Assembly (NCBI GenBank): GCA_025617745.1
Contig: CM046853.1
Coordinates: 15,419,174-15,483,173, forward strand
Origin: Heliocidaris erythrogramma
Taxonomy: Eukaryota; Echinodermata; Echinoidea; Camarodonta; Echinometridae
Length of the DNA: 64,000 bases
Direction of reading: 5' to 3'
Shown: positions 35,943 to 48,900 of the stretch, piece after piece
Numbering within the stretch: the stretch's first letter is position 1
Layout: each line of letters begins with the position of its first letter
The notes under the pieces: model-generated
Seen by the model: the letters and a program-made list of their open reading frames with translations, nothing else
What the model was told of the DNA's origin: nothing
Database searches by the model: none
Program-made: the position numbers and the translations under genes

Positions 35943-36442
35943 NNNNNNNNNNNNNNNNNNNNNNNNNNNNNNNNNNNNNNNNNNNNNNNNNNNNNNNNNN
36001 NNNNNNNNNNNNNNNNNNNNNNNNNNNNNNNNNNNNNNNNNNNNNNNNNNNNNNNNNNNNNNNNNNNNNNNNNNNNNNNNNNNNNNNNNNNNNNNNNNNN
36101 NNNNNNNNNNNNNNNNNNNNNNNNNNNNNNNNNNNNNNNNNNNNNNNNNNNNNNNNNNNNNNNNNNNNNNNNNNNNNNNNNNNNNNNNNNNNNNNNNNNN
36201 NNNNNNNNNNNNNNNNNNNNNNNNNNNNNNNNNNNNNNNNNNNNNNNNNNNNNNNNNNNNNNNNNNNNNNNNNNNNNNNNNNNNNNNNNNNNNNNNNNNN
36301 NNNNNNNNNNNNNNNNNNNNNNNNNNNNNNNNNNNNNNNNNNNNNNNNNNNNNNNNNNNNNNNNNNNNNNNNNNNNNNNNNNNNNNNNNNNNNNNNNNNN
36401 NNNNNNNNNNNNNNNNNNNNNNNNNNNNNNNNNNNNNNNNNN
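35943..36442. other. Assembly gap (500 N)
   Basis: Exactly 500 undetermined bases, a typical fixed-size scaffold gap. The left edge contains short repeats (TTGCAGACA units). Additional array exons and the signal-peptide exon of Kazal gene 2 may be missing here. Confidence 0.95.
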
Positions 36443-37439
36443 ATAAGCTCCGATAACGGTGGCAAAATCCATATCCAGGTATGCAATAGCTTTCGGGGTT
36501 GGTTTTTGGAAGGAGGGGGTGTCAGTTTTTCCGGAATCAGAGAATTGAAATCTCGAAGCCATCAAATTTGACACCAATGCCAACTTCAAAATCAACTACA
36601 TGCACATGAGCTATAAACTGAGCTGTAGAATGTATTTCAAATTACTTAAATACACGTATTTCGGATAGTATGTAGTAGGCCTATACTAGCAAGTAAACTT
36701 AACTAGTCATATTTAAGGCTTGGATACGTCACATGCTACCTTTATATTATGGTAAATAATATAATCACACCTTGTCTATGTGAGATTACTCTGCACCATT
36801 ACTCTGACATGGTGCTGTCATTTCTGATTTAGACTTTACAGAGCCACCAAACTTTACAACTCGTAGAACTTACCTTCCAAATCTTATACCCTTTAGCAGT
36901 GGAACAACGTTCATCCGAGAGATATATAATCCATACGACAGTCAAAAGAGCATTAAGTAGGTATTTGATGAAACCAATGTAGAAATCAAACGTAGCATGA
37001 CCAGTTTGAACGGAAAGCAAATTGCATCACCAATGCACAATACTTTGATTATCATGTACGCTCACTCAACTGAACAAGGGCAAAGAGTAGTGGAATATAG
37101 GCCTAATAACAGTCCGTCAACATGAAGTGCGCGTACCCACCCCTTTTTATAATAGTTTCATGTTGAATACCGCTCGTGTTTTCATGCAGAGGAACTGAAA
37201 CTGTAAAAATGCTTATGATTTGCGAAGATAATCTGTTCGATGACACTCACATTGTAATATCACACAAAACATGTCTTTAGTCCCGGATAAAATCATTTCG
37301 TTTGTATGCTGATAAACATATTAATGCTAAAGGCTTTGTATTAGGCTATTTTCCTGAGGAAATAATGGTCACCTTAAACGTCCATAGTTCATGACCTTCA
37401 CTCACACTTTCGGCCTATCGGTAAATATTGAAGAATATA

Positions 37440-37570
37440 AGTGGCGGATCCGGGATTATCTCACGGGGGGGGGGGGGGGGGGTGAGCTTTGACAAGTAAG
37501 TACATAAAGGAAGGAGCACACAAAAAGAGGTTTTCAAATTGAGTACCGGTATGTGGGGGGGGGGTGGGCA
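37440..37570. mobile_element. Possible hAT MITE end
   Basis: GTGGCGGATCCGGGATTATC followed by a long G-run resembles the CAGTGGCG...G-run ends of the MITEs at 7388 and 22517. No matching opposite end was identified. Confidence 0.35.
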
Positions 37571-38259
37571 AGACAGAAGTGTACCAGTTTGTACACATTC
37601 TTTTTCCCAGTGATCATATGTTTTGCCGGAGGAGGGAAATGCCCAGTTCTCCCATTAGCCTTTGATTTTAGTGCCTCATTCTTGTTTGTCTTGCATCCTC
37701 AACGTATGTTCTATATAAACAAACATGGTTATTATGTACACAATTCACTTAAAATGCCTCCTTTTTCTGCCTTGGTACGAAGTATTTACAGCAAATATTT
37801 ACTTTTAATTTCAACAATATCTCTGTTATTGTGTAATATTCAGTAAAGGGTTCTGCAAAATCATTCTTTCATTTTAGTTCTTGTCTCATGAATAAAAAAA
37901 AGTTTTGAACTATCAAACGAAAGTTTAAAAAGTCTGTCCTACCGTTGGATTTAATGCATTCATAGCATGCATATTATCCTCGGTGAATGCACTATATCAA
38001 AATCACCCCACACATTTTATGGAGGTAACTTCTCCATTTTTATGATATTTGTATTTTATACGTCTATCTTTTATGATATAGTAAGGAAGAAAAGACCTTT
38101 GTTCAGTTCTTGTTTTATACAATACGTGGATACATGATACATAATCCTAATTATTGGTAGGAATAAGAGTATCACAATTTTTTTTAACGGTCACTTTGCT
38201 CGCTCGCTCGCACTTTCTAATTTGATATTCCCATATGTATATATGATTACAATTTGAAG

Positions 38260-38374
38260 AAAAAAAATCACAATCCTATTTTGTTCAAACTTTCACCAAT
38301 CTGCTTCTCTGGTTTTTGTTCTTTGGGTTCTTTCATACAAATGAAATTATTACAAAGGTTGGATTGCCCTTTAA
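38260..38374. mobile_element. Solo arm of foldback family B
   Basis: In reverse complement it begins AGGGCAATCCAACCTTTGTA and continues with GTGAAAGTTTGAAC-like sequence, matching the arms of the element at 17667-18659. The other arm is not found nearby. Confidence 0.55.
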
Positions 38375-39029
38375 GGAAGTAAATTTTGATTGCCCGAAAT
38401 TTGACAGGACAAATTAAAATTGATTCTCCTGAAATAACACAATCGCAAAGACTTGACGAGAAATCAATTCAAAGACAATTTCAATACCGTATTGTATGTC
38501 CCATAGAAATAATGTTCTGATTACGCCATTTTGTAATGTTCGCACTTTCCAAAGAGAGATGGACAAGGCTATTGAAATTGCCTTAGGTTGATTTTAAGAA
38601 AGTCTTTGCGATCGTGATAAATGTGCCTATACTTGATACACAATGTGACTCCCCGGCCAAGAATGAAACTTCTTTTTTTCTTCAGTCTTCTTCTTTAAGA
38701 TATTTTGGGCACATAGTTTGGCCCGGGGGGAAAAAACCCTATATCTGCTAACGCGATGACAGGTCAAATGGCATGCATTGTATCTGTTGTATCTCCTTTA
38801 TCTTCACTTACACTCATTTTTTTGGATAGCCCCAGTTTGGTAATTAAATTTCCTCGTTTTACTCTTTTACATTTTATAGCTTTTGGACAGTTGTTTGCTC
38901 CGAGATCTAAAGTAATTACCTTACATTCTATTGAAATAAAACTCGAGTTATAATTCAGATAAGGAGATTCTTTTCGCATTATGTATAAGAACTTAATAAG
39001 AACATTATCTTAGATAAGAACCTAACCCT

Positions 39030-39266
39030 ATAACTTACAAATGTATTAATGAAGCCCCACTCTATCTGGTAGATCTACTCCATGCGGACACATCCATGTA
39101 CAATACACGCGCTGTATTTACACACTTACCATCCGTAGAACCAAGAAACAGTTATCGGTCTTTTTCATTTACTGCCCCCAAGATCTGGAGCTCCCTATCC
39201 CTTGAATTAAAGAACTGCCCAACTCTTACAACATTTAAGAAATCTGTGAAAACACATCTTTTCTAA
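39030..39266 (+). pseudogene. 5'-truncated LINE: C-terminal tail of RT ORF
   Basis: An open 78-codon stretch to TAA reads ITYKCINEAPLYLVDLLHAD..., then TRAVFTHLPSVEPRNSYRSF and APKIWSSLSLELKNCPTL, the C-terminal tail typical of CR1-like retrotransposons, ending FKKSVKTHLF. It is followed by 3' UTR sequence and then ATT repeats. Frame is intact, so insertion may be fairly recent, 5'-truncated as usual for LINEs. Confidence 0.75.
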
Positions 39267-39384
39267 TTTCATGTTATATTGTTCTTTGTTTGTATACTCA
39301 ATGTTTCTACTGTCTCATGTTTCTCTGTTATAAAATCCGCTTTGTACTATATCTCTTGAAAAGACGCTTTATAATTGAAATGTA

Positions 39385-39618
39385 TTATTATGTTTATTAT
39401 TATCATTATTATTATTATAATTATTATTATTATTGTTGTTGTTATCGATTTGTCCACAACCGAGTGTTCGGTTAGTAAATTAAGAAGTAACCGGACTTCA
39501 TCCAGAAATCTAGGGTTACTCTTTTTTGTTATTATCGTTGTTATTATTATCATTATTATTGTTATTGTTGTTATTATCATTATTATTACTATTATTATTA
39601 TCATTATTGTTATTATCT
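39385..39618. repeat. (ATT)n/(ATC)n microsatellite tract
   Basis: Two blocks of ATT, GTT and ATC triplets (39385-39442 and 39527-39617) separated by unique sequence, near the 3' end of the LINE fragment. Confidence 0.9.
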
Positions 39619-41211
39619 GATTATTATTCTAATACAATTAAAAGATTAAAAATTAAAATTAAATCTGCCCCCCCCCCCCTTACGTCCCTGCTCTGATCCT
39701 GGGTCTGTTCTCATGCAGGAAGACAAACAAAAATATAGATTTCTGAAACATTCAAATGATTACATGCACACTTCATATGAAAACAAACACGATATACATG
39801 TGTATATATTTACATTTATTGTTCCATATAATAAAATGTTAACACACCGTCGAATCTTGTGCCCTTTGGGAATTTATTTTTTTGTTCTGCTGCGATAAAC
39901 GACCTCAAAAATAGAGCATCACAGAGGGCAAGTGCATGGTTCGTAGATTTATATTTTGAATTAGCGAAAGTATGGATCTACTGTACGTCTGAATCTATTC
40001 ATGAACAACATTTGAAATAATGACAATTTCCATCATGGAATAGTTTATTACACAATACTCATTTAGTCCATCAGATCAGTGACAATTGTGACAATAAAGA
40101 CACTTTGATACTTCTACAATAATAAATGTTTTCGTTTTGTTTTGCTTCATTTATCGCTTTTTCAATGTAAGTGATCAAAATATAATATTACTTCCTAAAT
40201 TGAATTCAGTTATAAATACAATAAAGGGTATAGAAAGTGAAATATATAAGGAAGGAACCAAGATCAAGAAACAAGTTAAAATGAACACGAGAAATGAGAG
40301 GTTCTTATATAACCATGATCTTACTTTGCGGAGAAGGGAAAGGGGTAGCTGCAGGCCTGTAGCTACCTTCAGATTTCTAACCATTGCGTCATATTGTCTC
40401 TTTTTGTCATGTACGTATATGAGTAATTACTCTTTGTACATACATACATACATACAAACTATTCAAAGAAATGAATTGATAAGAATAAGATGCATAAATC
40501 AATGACTTGTTACCAATGTCTGCGAAGATTTATAAAAATCGAAAAGAGATATTCAGGCAAGAATAAACAACAGTCCTCTTTAGCGAATTTTCTTGCCCAG
40601 AAGCACATGCTTACAACATAACTATAATATGACTATAAATCATTAAAAATATGTACCAAGGATCACGATTGTTAAAATGAGACAATGAATAATCATTCTT
40701 AAATGAACAACCACATTTATATGAATCTTTTGAATATGCGAAAATGATCGTAGAAGTCAACCTAGGTTCATTTTTCATTCCTTAAGAATAAATATATATC
40801 TGAAATCACTTAATGTATTCTACGAACTCCTCAAGAAAACGTTTGTTCTATTGAAGGCTACCCTATAAGTACATCACTGCATTTGCATCGTGTTTTCTTA
40901 AATGATTTTAATTAACTATTGTTTATAAGACGGATATCATTCAAAGTGATAAATCTCACGGCTTATTATATTCTTAGCTATAAATCTTCCATTTTATCGC
41001 TTTGCTAATATTTCTATCATTCCTAATGGTTGGCGATGAAAGTCGGTACTTGTCAAAACATTATTGTATAGAATGTTTATGTTTACAAACCTATCAAAAA
41101 GACAGATTATTCAGTACAAAATTATAAAGATATATAAGAAATAGCTAGATATGAATACAGACATATACAAATTGTTCAACTACTGATAACTAACAGGAAA
41201 CAAAGAAATCT

Positions 41212-41217
41212 TTTATT
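41212..41217 (-). terminator. Polyadenylation signal of the ITIH-type gene
   Basis: AATAAA on the minus strand about 93 bases after the stop codon. Confidence 0.5.
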
Positions 41218-41309
41218 ATCAACATGAATCCGAAAGTAAAGCCAGAGGATTATCTCGCTCGTTATTTACAAGATCAGTGTTCATTTAGCTGTATAATTTC
41301 TAGCTAATC

Positions 41310-42915
41310 TTAGATCGTAGAATAAAGACTAGCGCGTCGGTAGTCGGTGTACTGCAATCCATTCAGGTTGTTAGACAGGAGATCCCCTCCAAGTGCGTCG
41401 CAGACCTCATTGGAATCGGTAAGGCCATTATTACGCCATGTCAGATTCACGCTTACGGCTCGGCTACGGGCTAGAGATAGTCCGCATCCACCTCCAGAAG
41501 TCGAGGAAAGCTGTGAGTTGGGCTGGTCTAACATCATACTGGCATGTTGGAAGCGTCCTAGTGAGAGATCACGAAATATGAATTAGAAGGTCATCTAAAC
41601 AATAATTATGTGTTTCAAAAAATGTTTGCCAATCGCTGATATAGATAGATAGATGCGATTCTTTTTCATGATAATGAATATCTCCAACTCATTTGGTGTA
41701 AATAAATAGGCCTATTTTTCATAAAAAGAACTTCCCTTGTTTATTATTCGCGAGTTTTATATACCTCGCATTTTCTACACATATGAATTTACTTACTACA
41801 TGTCATCTCTGGGCGAGATATCAGCAATATTTTCCTTCCATTTACTTCGATCTTTATTGATTTTCTTTTCGGCCCAATTAAAGAATCGTCTTCTTTAATA
41901 CTCCATCTCCTTTTGATTCGCTTTGAGCTACAAGAGTTGAATGAGTAACAACTTGAAATTACCACCCATCCTTCCATTCTAACTTACCTACGATCCCATC
42001 GACAGCAGATGAAAGGCCAGTATTATCCAGTACATTAAAGGTGAATGCATCAGGTCGATGTCTGTCTGTGTTGCTATGCAGTCGTTTGCTCACTATCTCA
42101 AACCTGGCACCATTGGCGAGTGACACAATAACCTTCAAGCCATTAACTTCCAGACTGTGCGATCCAAAGCTATAGGCAGACGTGATGCCCCAACGCAACG
42201 GACGACTGGAATCCACAGCTATACCACCAGAGTTGAACTTGAGACGATGTCGAGAGGGTTGAGGAGAGTTGAGGACAATGGCGATTTCGCCGATGAAAGT
42301 GCGCTCTCGATCTCCGAAACGACCGGAAACAGTATCTCCGACGATCCGCCCATTCACAAAGATACCTGAAATAATATTGTTTTTAAAAAAGCACACCAAA
42401 GTTCACGGATTAAAATTGTCAAACCATAACGTGGGATCCATTTAGACCTAATAAAAAAAGGTGGGGTCAAGGAAGTATCTTACCTCCGTGTGTGCCAATG
42501 AAATTAAATGATACGTACACGGTTGTTCTTGCTGTCTATATTACTTTGTTTCTTAAAACGAACATAAATGTGTAGTGAAACATGTTTATGAAGAGCATTC
42601 AAGGGAGACACGAAGACAAGTGGTGTTTCTATGCAGGTTCCCTATATCACTGTTTAAAGGAAACTAAAGATTTGGTCTTTTACAGACAGGAACTCTATAT
42701 GACATCTTCCAAAATATACTCTCTGGACATCACCACCTATGAGAATAAAAGAACAATTCTGCATCTGTTAATGGATAGGCAAACTAACACAAATTATATA
42801 AGCTCAGCATCCTTACCCCGCAATGGATCTTCCAAGAGAACGATGACGTCATTATCCTGTGGATCCTCATCTAAGCATACAGTGATTTCTACCTTGGGTA
42901 CTGCTATGGTGAATC
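41310..42915 (-). CDS. ITIH heavy-chain C-terminal domain, last three exons
   Basis: Exons 42817-42915 (1-1), 41988-42365 (1-1), 41310-41557 (stop TAA). Family signatures: VEITVCLDEDPQDNDVIVLL, EDPLRGIFVNGRIVGDTVSG, TFIGEIAIVLNSP, HSLEVNGLKVIVSLANGARF, RPDAFTFNVLDNTGLS and a Cys-containing tail (GGGCGLSLARSR, NEVCDALGGDLL). This matches the domain found only at the C-terminus of heavy chains; modules 1 and 2 lack it. Vertebrate pro-heavy chains have the hyaluronan-accepting DPHF just before the TVCF-like strand; here that position reads SAGFTIAVPKVEITVC. Confidence 0.9.
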
Positions 42916-45900
42916 CTAGATCATCAACAAAGAGCAAAGTCATCGATTCATTCATTCGAGTCCAAAATATTTTCAGTATAAAACGTTTATGTAGTGCTCT
43001 CTTTATACACTGCATATTATGAAAACATTGCGAAATTGCTTAATCATTACACACAATCTTGATCCCATTGGTAACATATTGAACTATGTTCAATATAATT
43101 GTTTGAATTATTACAAAACCACCTTTCACATAGTTACTACCGCAGGTTTCTTCCATAAAAAAAGTTTTTTATTTGCTTGAAGGCTGAAAGTCAATAAATG
43201 TTTGTTTAATAAATGGAGAATATTAACTGGAATATTTCGTGAAAGAGGCCAAATCCACAAACATGACAACGAGGAAAATTTAGAGATACATTCCCAAATC
43301 GAAAATTGCAAAGCGTAAAGTCACCCTCGCTGACATAATGCCTTCTCAAGACGATGGCTCGTGGGATATCGTTTCAAGGAAGATTACAAGGAAACTGTTC
43401 TTGGATGTTACCTGCAGAAAGAGGTTCTGGAGCAGGAGTTGGAGTAGGTGGGATGACGGTGAAATTCCTAGAGAGTGTCTTCCTGGCTGTACGAGGGAGT
43501 GGTGAATTGATGACTCTCATAGCGAATGGATTGACCTGGTGATGACGAGACCCTCCTTCATCACGACGAATCAACAATGCAGTAGATGGATTGAAGAATC
43601 TGATTAAGATCGGATACAGAAAAACAAATCATAATGCATCTTTTTTGTTGGGAAATCAAATGAAAAACCCAAACCTTTGTTGCGTGGAAAAGATGAGAAC
43701 ATAACCTTATACCACCTTTCAAATTCCTTCATAGGGTGGATAAGTGTTTTTTTTTTAATTAAGAAATGTTAATTGGCTGTAATTTATGCATGCTCCTTTT
43801 ATCTATGGATTGATCCAGACCATTTCAAAGCGGCCGATGGACTTTTACTTTGATAATTTTAAATGTTGTTACGGGATCTATGTCGCAACTTAAAAGAAAA
43901 AAATCATGCAACTAAACAGCTTAAATTGTTCAAATTTCAAATTAAAACATACATTCAGAAATGATTTAGCTAGATCAATGATCTGCATCAAAATAATGAA
44001 ACATACATAATGAAATAATCGTTATAAATTATCTTTCCTAATAATTATTATAAGTTGTGACAGAGAAGATATTAAAAGAAGGAAGACCTTTGCGATCATG
44101 TAATCTGGAAGTAGAAACTCTACCTGTACTGAACAGATCTGTCTTTGATCTCATTCTCTCCGATCATGCTATAGTCTGGGGTTTCTTCGGCTAGAGCCTG
44201 TTCATTCTTTAGAGTCTGGATTATATGATAAGCCCAGATCCTCTCAATGATGTCCTCCGGCACATCGTCATCAAGGAGCGAAAGGGATGGAACCTGAAAA
44301 GATGTGCGCAATATCAAGGTGGTCATCGGGTCCACAAACTGACCCAATCGTAGTATTATCACTTATATTATACTTGAGATATTAAAGACAAAGTTAGGAA
44401 TTGGCATCACTGGTTTCGCGATGATCTTAATGTCGCGATGGTCTTTAGTCGTCATCATCAGAATGACGGAATAAATAAATTATCATCAGTAACATCACTG
44501 AAACTAAAGAAACTAATTTGTTGCGTCAGCCATTTCCTCGATCTCTGAATTTCACCGACCGATGTTTCTACCAGTCCTACGACAGGTGCACACGGTTACC
44601 ATTATGATTTTCTCGGAAATAAGTTTAAAACTTGCTCACCTTTCATTTAAATCATTTTTAAAAGAAAAATAACAATGGTGCGTCATAAGGAGCCAATATA
44701 AGATGCAACGAATATATAACATATCAAACCAATTTTTTATTCCTTTACCTGGATATCGCCGCGTCCTCTAAGTGTAACTGGATCGGTCGTGGTTCTGCCA
44801 TATACATAGGAGTTGAGTGAATCATAGGGTAGATTGGGCAAGAGTTTTCCGACCACCGTCAATTCGGACCCATTGAAGTAGTTTGAGAAAGTACGTTCAC
44901 TGAGCGAGTTGGGTTCGATGCCTCGTGAGTAGCGAAACTCGATGTCCCTCAGCAGAGGCGTAGCCACCTCGTAGTAGAAATTCTCAAGATGCTCTCCGGC
45001 GTCAGCGCGCTCAGGAATGCGACGTGCGATCCCGTGGTTCTAGGTGGAAGATCGAAATAGGAAGATATTTTGAAGAAGCAACAATTTATTTTATAGCAGT
45101 ACTAGGAATATATTCCAGTTTAAAAACGATTCTCATTCAAATTAACTGTATTAACCTGATGTTCTGCCAAAAATGTGTTTATCTTTAAGATATTGTCGAG
45201 AATGAGGACATAACATCCAAATTCCATATTGTTTATTACCATAATTTGGCCCGTCTTAAAATATAAACATTACATTAATCTCTCGAATTTAATTTCGTGA
45301 GACATTTTGTAATAATATTCGTCTGATTGTGACATATGAAATATTAAAATCATCATTTTCTAAAACAGGATTAATTTCCATTCAATAATGCACTGGAATG
45401 ATAGACCGTGACATAACTTGTTATTACCTGCAGTGACAATCGTCTCAAGAACGGATAGTCGGCATCAGCACCGAACCCAATACAGAAGAGCGAAAAATCA
45501 CCATTGATGGCCTCGTGGACATTGCGTTCAATAATGGTTTTATCGATCTCGCCGTGGTTCGGGTTTCCGTCGGTGAGGACAATGAGCATGGATACGATCT
45601 CCTCGTCTTGTGGATCTTGCTCACTCTCGGTACGTAACATATTCACACCTGATATTATAGCCTTGTGGAGATTGGTATCTGAGTGCGAAAAGATTTTAGG
45701 AAATTACTCACGGCCTGAAATTATACACTGTCAGAAAATTTGATTCTTCAAAAACCGAATTATGTCCTTTTACATACGACTATAACGATTCTGTTCATTA
45801 ATTAATATTTTATACCACGCAGACAATTAGAATTGTAACTGACTTTAAGAGCTACCTCTCTCACTCTATCTCTCTATGGTCTATACAGCTGCAAATCGTG

Positions 45901-48900
45901 TCATTCATTATTGCTGTCACATGTGCCTGTTCTGACATTCATTTAATGAATATCCGTATGTCTTTTTCGTCACCCACCCAAGAAAAAAATATACAGAGGC
46001 TATAAACTCTAATGGAGATTTGATATGAGTTTCTTAACATATTTTCAAGATGGATGACACAACGATTATTCCCTACAATATTTTAATATAAAAATCCTGC
46101 AATCACTTACTATCCATTTCCTGCAGACCCATAACGAAGCGTTTTGCTCTGCGGACATTCTCCTTGGTGGAGTAAAGCATACCGGAACTCTCCAAGAAGT
46201 GCACGTCATCTGAGAATGGAAGAATATTGAACTTATCTGTCTCTGACATGTCATCCAAGATGGTGGCCAATGCATCCTTGACTTGGGAGAGCTTGGTGCC
46301 CGACATCGACCCGCTGATGTCAATGACGAAGATAATGTTCTTGCGGAGCACCGAGAGGCCAGAAGGTGAGAAGTATTGGACGAAGTAGTCGTTCAAAACC
46401 TATGGCGTTTGATCACAGAGGTAATTAGAAATATAACTTGATTTATAACTAATAAGAAATAGTCAAAGACTGAAATTTAGGTATAAAATGTTCATTCATT
46501 CATCAGTGCCGTCCCGTGGCCGGGGTTGGCGGAAATGCATGTTCATCGTATGACATGAAAAACCGAACTGGAATGACAAAAGCTATCGATCATTAATACG
46601 ATACAACATTGATGAAGAAAATTGAGGAACTGCAAATACCTCCAATCCTCGAAGATATCACTTAGGTAATAACGGAACTTCTCACAAGCGGTATTTCATA
46701 CATTCCTGAGCGTTTTATGATAAAATTATATTTGTATGTAATAAGACGAATGGTGAAAACAGTACATAACCTTTTAATTGTGATAAAACACTTCAAATTG
46801 AGAAAATAATACGCTGATCGATTGAGTAGTCGGGTTCTTTTGTTTCTAAGAACGAAACTGTACCTAATGAGCAACATCACATATCTCGTACCTGGATATC
46901 ACCAGCATCACTGCCGTGTACTACGTCATACTGGACGATGTAATCAGCCATGATGCCCATTGGGGACACGGCCATTTGTTCTCTAGCCCTGGGTGAATAA
47001 TGTACTTCCCATCGGTTGTTACTTCGTCTCTGAACGTTACGAGCAAGTGAGATTGGAACTGATGGGTCGGACTGGTCTAACAAGAAGGTATCGAGGCGAG
47101 ATAGACCTTGAGGCTCGATGATGATGGTATCCAGATTCATCACTTCAACCACCTACAAGTAATGTAGAATAGACTTTGTTATTTCTTCGAGTAATATATT
47201 TCTATTGTGTGTCTTTTTTAACAGCACACGTATATATCGATTCAGATCATGTCTATGACGAGTGTATAAATTCATCTACGGCTGACATAATTATTCATAA
47301 ACTGATTACATACATTAGCCATTTTCATCTGTAAGAAAAACAGTATCACTCAAGAATGGTACAAGTAGGAGTATATAGATTAATCGCTTGTATAAATGAG
47401 CACCAGACCTGTCCGAACAAAACAATAAATGTATCGACATCCTTCTTGTATACACCCTATCTTAAACGTACGTTATCCTAATCCTAAATTGTATGGTATG
47501 ATTTTTAATACTCGTAGATCGTTACCTGTTCTGGGAATATTCCAATCTTCTGTTCGTATAGTCCAAGACGTCTCGGTAATTTCCTTTCGTAGGTCAGACG
47601 GAAGTACGCCCTCTCACCTGGTTCAACAGGAACTGCTATCACCAGAAGGTTATTCTCCAGGTCACCTCTTTTGAGAAAAATATTTTTGAATTTAATCATA
47701 CAAATTTTAAACTATTTGAATAACGGGTAAAGAACGAGCAAAGAACTATTTTAAAATCATCTTTTCTGATAGTAAGTACATTTTTTCTCTTGCGTGTATT
47801 CTTAAAACCTAATATTCTTCAAAGATACTAAAAGATACTATGCAATTAAGTTTGTAACGGTAGTTTTTTTTAGATCTCACTTTTAATATGTCTTGATTAT
47901 TCTACATCTCAGGATAGATAAGAGGATTGAGAAAGTGCTTACAATGGCGAGAGAATACCACCACTGCGTCCTATCTCTAGGTTACCTAGTCCCAGACCTG
48001 CAGTATCCTGTGGGTCGGTTACCTCACTGGTGTACACTTCTCCGTTTACAGTTCTGAGGGGGAAAATAATGGAAAGAAGACATCGGCACAACATGAATTT
48101 GATCTAAATTTCAATTAAATGAAGATATTTACTGTTAACTATGAAACTATACACTACATGAAACTAGTTTAGTTATTGCTTAAATTATGGTTGTATTGCG
48201 TTTGAATGGGCTGCCGCCATTTTTATAAAGTATCGCTTTCTGTTGGAGATGGAAAGAACAAAAGAATTCCTAAAACACCTTTCAAACCAGGAACGTAGTT
48301 TCCACTTTAGAGTACCATAATAGTCAACTTCTTTGACTGTGGGCATCAACGGAAAAGACAAGACACCAAATTGATACTAACAAGCAGGATTATTTGTAAT
48401 GTTATACAATCATGTATAACTAACTTGAAATCAACGTTTTTATCTGAAGATTCAATTTTATAAGTCATTTACATCGTAAGGTTGGAAATGAAGGCATCTT
48501 CTGGTAGTTTGTGCTTGAAGACTGCATGTCCAGGCACTCTTCCTTCATTCTGCATCTCAACTTGGACCGTTGTAATAGCGTAACGTAGGATGATCACAGA
48601 CATCACGTCAAACAAAACTATGTTTATATGTGCCTGGAAAAGAGAGGAAATGAAAGCTCTGAAGCAAACATATGTTTATCTCTGTATTTCTATTTATAAT
48701 TATATAATGCTATATGTTTTTTGTTGCAGAACGCCATCACGAAAATAGTTCCCAATCAAGATTCATTCTCACCAAGCAATAAGGACGAAGAAGAAGATAC
48801 ATTTTGAGGATTGGTATCACAATTGATATATCGATAATATAGCGATTTAAGTACGGATCCTTATTGATTATCATCTATCATCCAGATGTAATGAGTGAAA

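Larger units (their letters stand above)
36443..41211. other. Intergenic between Kazal gene 2 and the ITIH gene
   Basis: No host exon is supported. Contents are a hAT-like end (37440), a half foldback element (38260-38374), a LINE tail (39030-39266) and ATT/ATC repeats. A minus-strand frame at 36443-36595 (ending FATVIGAY at the gap) is unrecognised. Confidence 0.5.

Noticed and set aside
36443..36595. Minus-strand open frame running into the gap (ends FATVIGAY)
   Set aside because: It begins at a non-ATG codon, has no recognised motif, and its length is inflated by the run of N.
36829..37020. Minus-strand exon with a strong donor (AAG|GTAAGT) as first exon of Kazal gene 2
   Set aside because: There is no ATG in the frame with the hydrophobic segment, and the donor is phase 0 in that frame while the array needs phase 1. 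A non-coding 5' exon cannot be excluded.
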